Shown piece by piece: positions 35,567 through 44,784 of a stretch of DNA of 64,000 bases. The notes beneath the pieces were generated by a model that was given only the letters and a program-made list of their open reading frames with translations, was not told the origin of the DNA and ran no database searches. The stretch is from assembly GCA_016718155.1 (NCBI GenBank), contig JADKEH010000044.1, positions 186,001 through 250,000 on the forward strand. The letters are read 5' to 3'. The stretch is from Candidatus Rhodoferax randersensis (lineage in GTDB: Bacteria > Pseudomonadota > Gammaproteobacteria > Burkholderiales > Burkholderiaceae_C). Made by a program: the position numbers and the translations under genes. Within the stretch, counting starts at the first letter, position 1. Every line of letters starts with the position of its first letter.

Positions 35567-36141
35567 GTGCCCCCTTTGTTGCCAGTTGGACGAGTTTATC
35601 GCCAATAATTCATGATCCATGTAGGCCAGTGACCACAAGAACCACTTTCGGAATTTCAATAGTTGGTCGTGTCTGGTCCGATGATTTTGCTTGCACAGAT
35701 CTCTCACTGATAACGCAGCAAAACTCGCCTGAAATACTGGGAATCCATGACCGCTAATGGGCAGCAAGAATTGATAGGCGTCGTCCCGCGATTGACTGTA
35801 CTGGTCAATGGCTGGTGCCTACTTTGACGAATGGTCGCCACAAAGCCGCCGGTCAAGCCCTAGTTTCCAGCGGCTGCTATGGAGCAGGCAGATCACAAAT
35901 CTCTATGACCGGATACGCTGCGCGTTGCTGTCTTTGGCGACAACCAGCAGCGCCGGCCGCGTGCCAAGATTCGCCCCCGCAGAGTTTGGGGCAGTTGCCC
36001 CCGCCGATTTCTGGGCCTTTGACAGCATGAGGCGGGGGCAACTGCATCAAACTCTGCCGCTACCAAGGACGAACGCGACAAACACGGCTGTCCTGCCTTA
36101 CGTCTGCTCAACGAGAAGCAGCGCCAATCGGCCCGCCCACC
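35567..36141. other. Gene-free interval between the Sel1 pair and purH
   Basis: 575 bp. It should hold the promoter of the Sel1 pair near its left side and the end of purH transcription at its right side. Open frames here lack start signals and protein-like composition. The outstanding feature is the long inverted repeat at 35979-36057. Confidence 0.4.
35979..36057. repeat. 27-bp near-perfect inverted repeat (long hairpin)
   Basis: Arm 35979-36005 (starting GCAGAGTTTG and ending TTGCCCCCGCC) and arm 36031-36057 (starting GGCGGGGGCAA and ending CAAACTCTGC) are complementary at 25 of 27 positions, with a 25-base loop. No U-tract follows either arm, so it is not a typical intrinsic terminator. 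It could be a miniature mobile repeat, a recombination relic or an RNA hairpin. Confidence 0.7.
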
Positions 36142-37740
36142 TCAATGCCGAAAGTGCCGCACGCCAGAAAACACCATCGCCACGCCGCGCTCATTCGCCG
36201 CCGCGATCACCTCATCATCGCGCATGGAGCCTCCGGGCTGGATGATGCAAGTGGCGCCAGCGTCCACCACCACATCCAAACCATCGCGGAACGGGAAGAA
36301 GGCATCGCTGGCCACCGCCGTGCCAGCCAATGACAGCTTGGCGTGCTCGGCCTTGATGCTGGCGATGCGGGCGGAGTCCAGGCGGCTCATCTGGCCGGCG
36401 CCCACGCCCATGGTCATGCCGCCTTTGCAGAACACGATGGCGTTGGACTTGACGTATTTGGCCACTTTCCAGGCGAACAACAGGTCCTGCAATTGCTCGG
36501 GCGTGGGTTGCTTGGTGGTCACCACCTTCAGGTCGGTCAGGGCCAGTTCGTGGTTGTCTGCCGTCTGCAGCAGGATGCCCGAGCCAATGCGCTTCATGTC
36601 CATGGCGTTGCGGCCCTTCTCCCAATCCGAGGCACCCCCCTTGGGTAGATCAATTTGCAAAATGCGCACGTTGACTTTGCTCTTGAACACCGCCAATGCT
36701 TCGGGCGTGAAGCTTGGCGCCATCAACACCTCCACGAACTGCTTGGAGATCTGCTGCGCGGCGGCTTCGTCCAATACCGTGTTCAGGGCGATGATGCCGC
36801 CAAAGGCTGAGGTGGGGTCGGTCTGGAAGGCTTTGCTGTAGGCCTCCAGCGCATTCGCACCCACTGCGACGCCACAGGGGTTGGCGTGCTTGACGATCAC
36901 GCAGGCTGGCGTGTTGAAGCCCTTGACGCATTCCCACGCCGCATCGGCATCGGCAATGTTGTTGTAGCTCAGTTCCTTGCCCTGCAACTGCTTGGCCGTC
37001 ACCAGGGAGCCGGGTGCGGGGTACAGGTCGCGGTACAGGGCGGCGCTCTGGTGCGAGTTCTCGCCGTAGCGCAGGTCTTGCACCTTCACAAAGCGGCCAT
37101 TGCTCTGGCCGGGGAACAGGTCCAGCTTGGGCGCGGCGTTGCCCACGGGCACGTCGTCACCAAGCTGCACGGCGCTGAGGTAATCGCTGATGGCGCCGTC
37201 GTACTGGCTGATGCGGTTAAACGCTGCCACGCTCAATTCAAACTTGGTCTTGTCACTGACTTTGCCACTTGCCTTGAGTTCGGCAATCACGGTGGCGTAC
37301 TGCGAGGCGTCGGTCAGCACGGCCACGTCTTTCCAGTTCTTGGCGGCGCTCCGAACCATGGCCGGGCCGCCGATGTCGATGTTCTCAATCGCCTCTTCCA
37401 AGGTGCAACCGGCCTTGGCCACGGTGGCTTCAAACGGATAGAGGTTGACCACCAACACGTCGATGGTGTCGATCTGGTGTTCGGCCAACGCAGCCATGTG
37501 GGCCGGCACATCGCGCCGGGCCAGCAGGCCGCCGTGCACGCGGGGATGCAGGGTCTTGACGCGGCCGTCCAGCATCTCGGGGAAACCCGTCATCTCGGCC
37601 ACTTCGGTCACGGGCAGGCCCTGGTCGGCCAACAATTTGGCGGTGCCACCCGTGGACAGCAACTTGATGCCCTGGGCGTGCAAGGCCTGGGCGAGTTCGA
37701 CGATACCGGTCTTGTCAGATACTGAAAGGAGTGCGTTCAT
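36142..37740 (-). CDS. purH: Bifunctional AICAR transformylase / IMP cyclohydrolase
   Basis: 532 residues from the ATG at 37740, close to the usual 529; an upstream GTG at 37776 is less likely. It carries out the last two steps of IMP synthesis. The N-terminal MGS-like cyclohydrolase domain starts MNALLSVSDKTGIVELAQAL with STGGTAKLL and MLDGRVKTLHPRVHGGLLAR; the transformylase domain carries ELSYNNIADADAAWEC and VKHANPCGVAVG with the catalytic Lys-His pair. Third in the run dusB-fis-purH, with a 54-bp gap after fis. Confidence 0.96.
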   Translation of the reverse strand: MNALLSVSDKTGIVELAQALHAQGIKLLSTGGTAKLLADQGLPVTEVAEMTGFPEMLDGRVKTLHPRVHGGLLARRDVPAHMAALAEHQIDTIDVLVVNLYPFEATVAKAGCTLEEAIENIDIGGPAMVRSAAKNWKDVAVLTDASQYATVIAELKASGKVSDKTKFELSVAAFNRISQYDGAISDYLSAVQLGDDVPVGNAAPKLDLFPGQSNGRFVKVQDLRYGENSHQSAALYRDLYPAPGSLVTAKQLQGKELSYNNIADADAAWECVKGFNTPACVIVKHANPCGVAVGANALEAYSKAFQTDPTSAFGGIIALNTVLDEAAAQQISKQFVEVLMAPSFTPEALAVFKSKVNVRILQIDLPKGGASDWEKGRNAMDMKRIGSGILLQTADNHELALTDLKVVTTKQPTPEQLQDLLFAWKVAKYVKSNAIVFCKGGMTMGVGAGQMSRLDSARIASIKAEHAKLSLAGTAVASDAFFPFRDGLDVVVDAGATCIIQPGGSMRDDEVIAAANERGVAMVFSGVRHFRH

Positions 37741-37794
37741 AACGTTGATAGGAGTAAGTAAGCGGCCAGGCGACACGGCGCGTGGCCGTGATTT

Positions 37795-38031
37795 CTACTT
37801 GAGGAGCTTGTGCTCCAGTAGTTTTTTTCGCAGTGTGTTGCGGTTCAATCCCAACCACTGTGCCGCCTTGGACTGGTTGTTGTCGGCGTGCTGCATCACT
37901 ACCTCCAGCAGCGGTCTTTCAACCACCCTGACCAACATGTCGTGCATGCCGTCGGGCTCTGTTCCCCGGAGATCCCGGAAGTAGCCCTCCAAACTTGTGC
38001 GTACGCACTCTTCAATGTGCTTTTTGCTCAT
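37795..38031 (-). CDS. fis: Fis-family DNA-binding protein
   Basis: 78 residues. The C-terminal helix-turn-helix QSKAAQWLGLNRNTLRKKLL is the hallmark of Fis; the N-terminal beta-hairpin arm is shorter than in enterics. It is a nucleoid protein and global regulator that bends DNA. It overlaps the dusB stop by 4 bases; dusB-fis is one of the most conserved gene pairs in gamma- and betaproteobacteria. Autoregulation is likely, but no Fis sites were mapped here. Confidence 0.94.
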   Translation of the reverse strand: MSKKHIEECVRTSLEGYFRDLRGTEPDGMHDMLVRVVERPLLEVVMQHADNNQSKAAQWLGLNRNTLRKKLLEHKLLK

Positions 38032-39074
38032 CCGGTCAACTCCATCCCTTGCTCTTTCATCTGAACTCTCCCGGCAACTGCGGGGATACGGTCCATGCGC
38101 TGACTCAACTCGTCAAAATAGGCCTCCAGTGCCATGACCTGCAAGTCGCACACTTCAATCTGGTTGATCACATCACGCAGCCCTTCGCCGCCAGGCAAAC
38201 TCTTGAGGTACCAGCCGATATGCTTGCGCGCCGTGCGCACACCCAGGTAGTCGCCATAGAGCCGGTAATGATCCTGCAAATGCTCCAGCAGCCAGCGCCT
38301 GACTTCCACTACAAGCGGCGGTGCCAGATGCGTCCCGGTTTCCAGAAAGTGTGCAATCTCGCGAAACAACCACGGTCGGCCCTGCGCCGCCCGGCCAATC
38401 ATCACGGCATCGGCTGCGGTGAAGGCCAGCACGTCGCGCGCAGCCTCGGGGCTGTCAATGTCACCGTTGGCCACCACGGGGATCCGCACCGCAGCCTTGA
38501 CGGCGGCAATGGTGTCGTATTCGGCTTGGCCCTTGTAGCCCTGCTCGCGCGTGCGGCCGTGCACGGCCAGCATTTGCACGCCGGCGCTCTCAAAGGCACC
38601 CGCCAGCACGACGGCATTCTTATGGCTCTGGCTCCAGCCGGTGCGCATTTTCAGGGTCACGGGGACGTCGTGCGGTGTGCAGGCGGCCACGACCGCTTCA
38701 ACGATGGACAGGGCCAGTGCCTCGTCCTGCATGAGGGCCGAGCCAGCCCACTTGTTGCAGACCTTTTTGGCCGGGCACCCCATGTTGATGTCGATGATTT
38801 GCGCGCCACGGTCGATGTTGTAGACGGCAGCTTGCGCCATCAGGGCGGGCTCGGTGCCCGCAATCTGCACCGCGATCGGACCAGGCTCACCTTCATGGTT
38901 GGTGCGCCGCAGCGTCTTGTCGGTACCCCACAGGTCGGGCCGCGACGACACCATCTCGCTGACCGCGTAGCCCGCGCCGAGTCGCTTGCACAACTGCCTG
39001 AAGGGCCGATCCGTGACGCCCGCCATGGGGGCGACGAACAAGCGGTTCGCCAGAGCGTGATGACCGATTTTCAT
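38028..39074 (-). CDS. dusB: tRNA-dihydrouridine synthase B
   Basis: 348 residues from the ATG at 39074 (MKIGHHALANRLFVAPMAGV); the frame is open to 39143. FMN-dependent enzyme reducing uridines in the tRNA D-loop. Signatures: FMN-binding APMAGVTDRPFRQLCKRLGA, active-site Cys in DINMGCPAKKVCNKWAGSAL, ALKMRTGW-type VTLKMRTGWSQSHK, VHGRTREQGYKG and VMIGRAAQGRPWLF, followed by a C-terminal helical domain. Upstream gene of fis with a 4-base overlap. Confidence 0.95.
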   Translation of the reverse strand: MKIGHHALANRLFVAPMAGVTDRPFRQLCKRLGAGYAVSEMVSSRPDLWGTDKTLRRTNHEGEPGPIAVQIAGTEPALMAQAAVYNIDRGAQIIDINMGCPAKKVCNKWAGSALMQDEALALSIVEAVVAACTPHDVPVTLKMRTGWSQSHKNAVVLAGAFESAGVQMLAVHGRTREQGYKGQAEYDTIAAVKAAVRIPVVANGDIDSPEAARDVLAFTAADAVMIGRAAQGRPWLFREIAHFLETGTHLAPPLVVEVRRWLLEHLQDHYRLYGDYLGVRTARKHIGWYLKSLPGGEGLRDVINQIEVCDLQVMALEAYFDELSQRMDRIPAVAGRVQMKEQGMELTG

Positions 39075-39222
39075 GCAGGCGAATCTGACCGAGCGAGGTG
39101 GATAAAGGGGTGATAACGACGGCGCGATTCGCGCGGACACCATTCTAGCTGCCTGCTAATTCAGCACCTGAAAAATCGGGTCGCGTGCGCGTCAGCGCCC
39201 TCTGCCTATACTGGGCACACCC

Positions 39223-39705
39223 ATGGATGCCTGGATCAATCACCTGTTGGTGCTGCTCGCATTGCGGCAGTACGGTCTAAGCACCGTATTCGTCGTATCG
39301 TTCGTATCGGCCACCCTGTTGCCAATGGCCTCGGAACCTGCGGTCTTCGGGCTGATCAAGAATAATCCCGCGCTGTTCTGGCCCGTCATTGCCACGGCAA
39401 CGGTGGGCAACACACTGGGGGGCGCCTTGAACTGGGGCTTCGGCCTGGCGTCACACAAGGTGGTGGACAAATACCGCCACTCAAGCACCCACCTGCGCGC
39501 CTTGGACTGGCTGGAGCGCATTGGCCCGAAAGCCTGCTTGCTGTCGTGGTTACCCCTATTGGGTGACCCCTTGTGTGCGGTCGCGGGATGGCTCAAGTTG
39601 CCGTTTTGGCGATGCCTGCTCTACATGGCCATCGGCAAATTCTTCCGCTACCTCATCATGACCGCTGCACTGTTGTGGGTGTTCCCTGGCGCGCTCACAC
39701 GTTGA
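39223..39705 (+). CDS. yqaA: YqaA-family (DedA-like) inner membrane protein
   Basis: 160 residues with four hydrophobic segments. The family core is visible: STVFVVSFVSATLLPMASEP, VIATATVGNTLGGALNWGFG, and a basic loop followed by GDPLCAVAGWLKLPFWRCL. It belongs to the SNARE-associated/DedA-like group of membrane proteins of uncertain function, possibly lipid transport. A TATACT -10-like box lies about 20 bp before the ATG. Its 3' end overlaps the convergent ychF by 11 bases. Confidence 0.88.
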   Translation: MDAWINHLLVLLALRQYGLSTVFVVSFVSATLLPMASEPAVFGLIKNNPALFWPVIATATVGNTLGGALNWGFGLASHKVVDKYRHSSTHLRALDWLERIGPKACLLSWLPLLGDPLCAVAGWLKLPFWRCLLYMAIGKFFRYLIMTAALLWVFPGALTR

Positions 39706-40786
39706 AGAGGAAGTTCATCACGTCGCCGTCCTTGACCACGTAGTCCTTGCCTTCGCTGCGCATCTTGCCAGCATCCTTGGCGCCCTGTTCACCTTTGTAT
39801 TTGACGAAGTCGTCAAAGGCAATGGTTTGAGCCCGGATATAACCGCGCTCGAAGTCGGTGTGGATCACACCCGCAGCCTGCGGACCGGTGTCGCCGATGT
39901 GGATGGTCCAGGCGCGCACCTCTTTGACGCCTGCCGTGAAATAGGTCTGCAAGCCAAGTAGTTTGTAGGCCGCCACGATCAAACGATTGAGCCCGGGCTC
40001 GCTCTGACCGATCTCGGCCAGGAACATCTTCTTGTCCTCGTCCTCCATATCGGCCATCTCGGCTTCGATCTTGGCGCAAATCGCCACCACCGGGGCGTTC
40101 TGTGCGGCCGCGTACTCGCGCAAGCGATCCAGGAAAGGATTGTTCTCGAACCCGTCCTCGGCCACATTGGCGACAAACATCGCGGGCTTGGCCGTGATCA
40201 GACAGAACTGCTTGACCAGGACCTGGTCCTCCTTGCTGAAGTCCAGCGCCCGAACCGGCTGGCCCTGGTTGAGCGCGGCCTGGCACTTGTCCAGCAAACC
40301 CACCAGCTTGGCCGCGTCCTTGTCGCCCGAGCGTGCCGTCTTGGTGTGGCGATGCAAGGCCTTCTCGACGGTACTGAGGTCTGCCAGGCACAGCTCGGTC
40401 TGGATCACTTCAATGTCGGAGATCGGATCGATCCTGCCCGCCACATGAATCACGTTGTCGTCCTCGAAGCAACGCACCACGTTGACGGTGGCATCGGTCT
40501 CGCGGATGTGCGCCAGAAACTGGTTGCCCAGGCCTTCGCCCTGGCTGGCGCCGGCCACCAGGCCCGCGATGTCGACAAACTCGACAATTGCGCACTGGAT
40601 GCGCTCTGGCTTCACAATGGCAGCCAGCGCCGTCAAACGCGGATCGGGCACTTCCACAATGCCCACGTTGGGTTCTATCGTACAAAAAGGATAATTTTCC
40701 GCGGCAATTCCCGCCTTGGTCAAGGCATTGAACAACGTGGATTTTCCGACGTTGGGCAAGCCTACAATGCCACACTTCAAACTCAT
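39695..40786 (-). CDS. ychF: Redox-regulated ATPase YchF (Obg-family)
   Basis: 363 residues from the ATG at 40786, the usual family length, with GAGG about 8 bases upstream. P-loop GLPNVGKSTLFNAL, switch II VDIAGLVAGASQGEGLGNQF, a non-canonical NxxE-type base-specificity site (which gives ATP preference), a coiled-coil insert, and a C-terminal TGS domain (AWTIHIGDTGPQAAGVIHTD). It binds ribosomes and affects stress and translation. Its start codon overlaps the divergent gene's ATG in the tetranucleotide CATG at 40784-40787, so the promoters must lie inside the facing coding sequences. Confidence 0.96.
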   Translation of the reverse strand: MSLKCGIVGLPNVGKSTLFNALTKAGIAAENYPFCTIEPNVGIVEVPDPRLTALAAIVKPERIQCAIVEFVDIAGLVAGASQGEGLGNQFLAHIRETDATVNVVRCFEDDNVIHVAGRIDPISDIEVIQTELCLADLSTVEKALHRHTKTARSGDKDAAKLVGLLDKCQAALNQGQPVRALDFSKEDQVLVKQFCLITAKPAMFVANVAEDGFENNPFLDRLREYAAAQNAPVVAICAKIEAEMADMEDEDKKMFLAEIGQSEPGLNRLIVAAYKLLGLQTYFTAGVKEVRAWTIHIGDTGPQAAGVIHTDFERGYIRAQTIAFDDFVKYKGEQGAKDAGKMRSEGKDYVVKDGDVMNFLFNV

Positions 40787-42614
40787 GCGATACCTCAAGA
40801 ATCAAGCGCTCAAGTGTATTCGATGCACCGTTTTGCCTTGTTTGGTCGCCGTGTTGGGTGTCGGCTTGAGCCTGGCTAGCGCGCAGCAAGCGCCGCCCGC
40901 ACAACCGCCCACCGTCCGGCTGAATGCCGGTTCGGCACCGCTCGATATCCGTCAGCCAATCAGTGTCTGGGTGGACCCGCGCGGCGACGCCACCATCGAC
41001 AAGGTGACACGGGCATCGCCGGGCCTGTTTGCAATGGTGCCCAGCGCAACGTTTCACGACATTGACGCGGCCCGGGCGCTGTGGGTTCACCTCAGACTGG
41101 AGAACACCAGTAACACCAGCGGCGACTGGATCGTCACGATTCCCCTGCCGGATGTCGATCGGGTAAGCGCCTACCAGCGCAGCAGCTCAGGCGCGTGGAT
41201 CCGACACAGCGCTGGCGACGGGGTAGCCGTGGCCGATTGGCCACGGATTGGCCTTTACCCCGAGTTCTCGGTTCGCATTGACGCCCATTCGACGCGCGAC
41301 CTCTACCTTCAAGTCCACAACTTCAAGGGCCTTGAGCTGCCACTTGAAATTGACAACGCCCAAAGCCATGCGCAGCGGCGCGATCTTGAATACGTCATGC
41401 TCGGCCTGACCATTGGCGCATTGCTGATGCTGTCGGCATGGTGCGCTGCCCAGTACGCGCAACGTCGCAACCGTGTTGAAGGCTGGTTCACCCTATACAG
41501 CCTGTTGATCGCGGTGGTGATCGCCACGCTATCGGGTTTGTTCGCCCAGTTCCTGTGGCCGCAATCACCCAAGTGGTCCGACAGCGCCCACGAAGTGTTG
41601 ACCTTGCTGGGAGTTGGAACCACCCTGTTGTTCGTCAGGCACGTGTGCGCCTTGTCGCTGTCCCACCCCTGGTTTGACAAGCTGCTGCTTGCCGGGGCAT
41701 GGTTGGTCGTTGCCATGACGCCTCTTTACTGGGTGCTTGACCGAGCCGTGACCGACATTGCTTACGCTAGCGCGATCGGAATCGCTCCATGCCTGGGGTT
41801 TGTCGCCATCGCCTTGGCCTGGCTTCGCAAGAATCTCTCGGCCCCCTGGCTGGCTTTGTCCTTCGCCCCGCAAGGGCTGGTGTTGATGGTGCTTTCGCTG
41901 CAGTCCTTGCGTCTGCTGCCCGGCGGATGGCTGGGACAGCATGCCCTGATCGGGGCGGTGGCGCTTAGCGTTCCCGTGTTGCTGCATGCGGTCAACCTGC
42001 GTCTGCGCGAGCGCAGGGAAATCAAGACGCGGGCGGACCATTTGCCCACCCAGGACGCCTTGACGGGCTTGTTGACGGACGAGCTGTTTGCCAAGCAACT
42101 GCACGATGCCGTGGTACGCGCCACCGAACACAAGGAGCCGGCGGCAGTGGTCCTGGTCGAGGTGGTCAACTACGAGCGCATCAAGCAGATGTATGGAGAT
42201 GCCACGGCCGAGCAGTGCCTGCTGCGCGCGGTCGTCAAGCTGCACCGCGTGCTGCGCGATGTCGACCCCGCCGGTCGGATTGGCAACGCCCGGTTCGGCC
42301 TGATCATCGAAGGCATCACCTCACGCCAGGCCCTGTCCGAACGGATGGTCAAGCTGATTGCATCGGGCCTCATTCCCCTGCCGGGCCTGACGCCAGAGGT
42401 CACGCTGCACTTTCATATTGCCGCAGTCTTGTTGTCGGAAAAAATCCCCGACGCGACACAGGTCATTGCGGAACTCGCCGATCTGCTCGGGACGATGTCC
42501 TCGCGCACCCGTCGGCCAATACGGTTCCTGGAGCCTGAGCCCACCAGACCGACGCCGTTGAGCGCCGCCTCGACGTATGGACAGGACCGCACCGACGCCT
42601 TCCCCATCGTGTGA
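40785..42614 (+). CDS. 7TMR-DISM membrane sensor with degenerate GGDEF domain
   Basis: 609 residues from ATG 40785, which overlaps the ychF start. A signal peptide (VLPCLVAVLGVGLSLASAQQ) precedes a periplasmic 7TMR-DISMED2-type beta domain (about residues 45-190, LWVHLRLENTSNTSGDWIVT), seven membrane helices (about 205-405) and a C-terminal diguanylate-cyclase-like domain starting TQDALTGLLTDELFAKQLHD. The GGDEF motif is replaced by GNARF in GRIGNARFGLIIEG, so cyclase activity is not expected; it may bind nucleotide or act as a protein-interaction module. It probably senses a carbohydrate-like ligand, by family. No Shine-Dalgarno sequence. Confidence 0.85.
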   Translation: MRYLKNQALKCIRCTVLPCLVAVLGVGLSLASAQQAPPAQPPTVRLNAGSAPLDIRQPISVWVDPRGDATIDKVTRASPGLFAMVPSATFHDIDAARALWVHLRLENTSNTSGDWIVTIPLPDVDRVSAYQRSSSGAWIRHSAGDGVAVADWPRIGLYPEFSVRIDAHSTRDLYLQVHNFKGLELPLEIDNAQSHAQRRDLEYVMLGLTIGALLMLSAWCAAQYAQRRNRVEGWFTLYSLLIAVVIATLSGLFAQFLWPQSPKWSDSAHEVLTLLGVGTTLLFVRHVCALSLSHPWFDKLLLAGAWLVVAMTPLYWVLDRAVTDIAYASAIGIAPCLGFVAIALAWLRKNLSAPWLALSFAPQGLVLMVLSLQSLRLLPGGWLGQHALIGAVALSVPVLLHAVNLRLRERREIKTRADHLPTQDALTGLLTDELFAKQLHDAVVRATEHKEPAAVVLVEVVNYERIKQMYGDATAEQCLLRAVVKLHRVLRDVDPAGRIGNARFGLIIEGITSRQALSERMVKLIASGLIPLPGLTPEVTLHFHIAAVLLSEKIPDATQVIAELADLLGTMSSRTRRPIRFLEPEPTRPTPLSAASTYGQDRTDAFPIV

Positions 42615-42629
42615 GCAGCCGCGTCGCCT

Positions 42630-43541
42630 TCAGCCAAAATCGAAGTTGCCCTGCACACGCTGGCCCACTCGAAGCGTTGCCCCGACGCCTTCGAGCGCGA
42701 TGGCGTTCATCCCAAACGTCACCGCACCGTCGACCCTGGGGTCTTGTCGGTAGACCTGCAGCGTGTCGCTGACTTCGGGGCTGCTCACAGCGGTGGCCGG
42801 ATCGATATTGGGAATCGGGCAACGCGGACACGGCTTCACGAGCCCAAGCACCACCGCCTGCGTGTCGGTCTCAATGTGAACCGCATCCAATCGGTCCTCA
42901 TCGTGCGGCTCCAGGCCCGTCAGCACCACATTGGGCCGAAATCGCTGGATGCCCACGGCGTTGTGACCGCCATCGCGAAGACGCTGGTTGAGCGCGTCCA
43001 GCGAAGCCTCGCCCAGAACCAGCACCGGGTAACCGTCATTGAACTGGTTGAGCGCCATCCTGCCACCGGTCCAGCGCAGGTTGGATACCCGTTGGAACGC
43101 TGGATCAAAGCGAACCAAACGGTAGCCACTCGCCTGCGAGCCTGGCGCCACCGTCTGCGCGGGCGCCAGAATGCGCGAGAACCACTGCGCGGCAGCCTCA
43201 CCTGCATCAAAGGCCGCCACGGTCTCGCCCCAGATCTTGACCTTGACCGGTCGCTCCATCGCGTCACTGGCCAGCGACAGGGGCGACATGCCCGGAGCAA
43301 GCAAGACCAGCTCCTGTCCGTGCCAACGCGGGGTGACCAGGGCCAAGCGCGGTTGCTCGCGCTGGGTCACAAACTCACCACGTTGATCGACCAGCATCCA
43401 GGTTCGGTCCATTTCCAGGCCGGTCGGGTTCAGGGTCGCGTGCATCACCTCGACGCCCGCGCACGACTTGACCGGGTAGACAAACAGACGGGAAATAACC
43501 CCCGACACATCCCATTGCAACGAGGAACCACCATTACTCAT
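42630..43541 (-). CDS. MOSC-domain protein (YcbX-like)
   Basis: 303 residues from the ATG at 43541 (AAGGG 10 bases upstream). N-terminal MOSC_N beta-barrel (ISRLFVYPVKSCAGVEVMHA, MDRTWMLVDQRGEFVTQR) followed by the MOSC domain with RFRPNVVLTG and the conserved Cys in VKPCPRCPIPNIDPATA. YcbX/mARC relatives use molybdenum cofactor to reduce N-hydroxylated compounds. The C-terminal ferredoxin domain found in E. coli YcbX is absent, so electrons would come from a separate protein. Convergent with the 7TMR gene and divergent from the UbiH-like gene. Confidence 0.88.
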   Translation of the reverse strand: MSNGGSSLQWDVSGVISRLFVYPVKSCAGVEVMHATLNPTGLEMDRTWMLVDQRGEFVTQREQPRLALVTPRWHGQELVLLAPGMSPLSLASDAMERPVKVKIWGETVAAFDAGEAAAQWFSRILAPAQTVAPGSQASGYRLVRFDPAFQRVSNLRWTGGRMALNQFNDGYPVLVLGEASLDALNQRLRDGGHNAVGIQRFRPNVVLTGLEPHDEDRLDAVHIETDTQAVVLGLVKPCPRCPIPNIDPATAVSSPEVSDTLQVYRQDPRVDGAVTFGMNAIALEGVGATLRVGQRVQGNFDFG

Positions 43542-43604
43542 GCCAGATACCCTTCGCAGTTGCTGCTCCGGCAAGGATTTTGCACCGGCTTTTACAATCG
43601 GGGC

Positions 43605-44732
43605 ATGACGCGACCCTTTGATGTCTGTATACGTGGTGCCGGCATCGTCGGTCGGACGCTGGCCCTGCTGCTCGGCCAGCAGCGTCTGCATGTCGGTCTG
43701 GTCGGCCAAGATGCGCCACCGCATGAGACATCCCCGCCGACCACGCAGGACGTGCGTGCCTACGCGCTCAATGCCCAATCCAAGGCCCTGCTGGAATCGC
43801 TGCGAGTCTGGCCAGAGTCCGGATTCTCGACCGCGGTCAAACGCATTGAAGTTCACGGCGACGCTGGTGGAACCGTGTCCTTCAGTGCGCAAGAGCAAGG
43901 CGTTGACGCCCTGACCTGGATCGTCGATGTGCCCGCGCTGGAGCGTCGCCTGGCCGAGGCCCTGCGTTTCCAGCCCCACGTCGAGTGCCTGGCGGAGCCC
44001 TGTGATGCCGCGTTGACGGTCGTGTGCGAAGGCAAATCCAGCCACGCCCGCGAAGCGTTGGGTGTGCGCAGCACGGTTACGGCCTACCCCCAACGCGCCA
44101 TCGCCGGGCGTCTGCGCTGCGACAGACCGCACGAACAGAATGCGCGGCAATGGTTTCGTGGCGGCGAAATACTGGCATTTCTGCCGGTGGACGGCCCCCA
44201 AGGGAACTCCGTTGCGTTTGTGTGGTCTGTCTTGCAGGAGCGCTCAGCAAATCTGATGGCTCAGTCCGATGAGGCGCTGTGCCGGGAGCTGGAAACCTTC
44301 AGTGCTTTGGCCTTGGGCGCTCTGGAGATGACCGGCGAGCGCGGGATGTGGCCGCTGCAACTGGCGCAAGTAGACCGATGGATTGGCGGCCAGCCGGGCA
44401 AGGCATGGGCGCTGGCTGGGGACGCCGCGCACTCGGTGCACCCGCTGGCCGGACAGGGCCTGAACCTTGGGCTGGAGGATGCTGCAGTGTTGACCGAGAC
44501 GATTCGAGCCCGCGAGTACTGGCGCGGCGTTGGCGACTTGAAGCTGCTGCGGCGCTACGAGCGCGCGCGCCGTGCCGATGTGCAGCGAACCGCCTTGACG
44601 ATGCACGGTCTGCAGCAACTGTTTGCGCAAGCCGGCACCGGCTGGCAATCGATGCGCAACGTCGGCATGAATGGATTCGATCACAGTGGTGTGATCAAAC
44701 AATGGGTGGCCCGACAGGCCATGGGCATTTAA
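43605..44732 (+). CDS. UbiH/UbiF/COQ6-family FAD-dependent monooxygenase
   Basis: 375 residues from the ATG at 43605; the frame is open far upstream but the protein clearly begins MTRPFDVCIRGAGIVGRTLA, the FAD-binding GxGxxG region. The second FAD motif is WALAGDAAHSVHPLAGQGLN, followed by LGLEDAAVLTETI. The family hydroxylates the ubiquinone ring at the membrane; which position this paralogue modifies cannot be told from the sequence. The DG motif around residues 125-150 is weakly conserved. dsbC follows 52 bp downstream on the same strand. Confidence 0.88.
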   Translation: MTRPFDVCIRGAGIVGRTLALLLGQQRLHVGLVGQDAPPHETSPPTTQDVRAYALNAQSKALLESLRVWPESGFSTAVKRIEVHGDAGGTVSFSAQEQGVDALTWIVDVPALERRLAEALRFQPHVECLAEPCDAALTVVCEGKSSHAREALGVRSTVTAYPQRAIAGRLRCDRPHEQNARQWFRGGEILAFLPVDGPQGNSVAFVWSVLQERSANLMAQSDEALCRELETFSALALGALEMTGERGMWPLQLAQVDRWIGGQPGKAWALAGDAAHSVHPLAGQGLNLGLEDAAVLTETIRAREYWRGVGDLKLLRRYERARRADVQRTALTMHGLQQLFAQAGTGWQSMRNVGMNGFDHSGVIKQWVARQAMGI

Positions 44733-44784
44733 CAGGCGCGACGCGGTTGCGCGCTAAACAGATCATCTTGACCAGGAAGAAACC

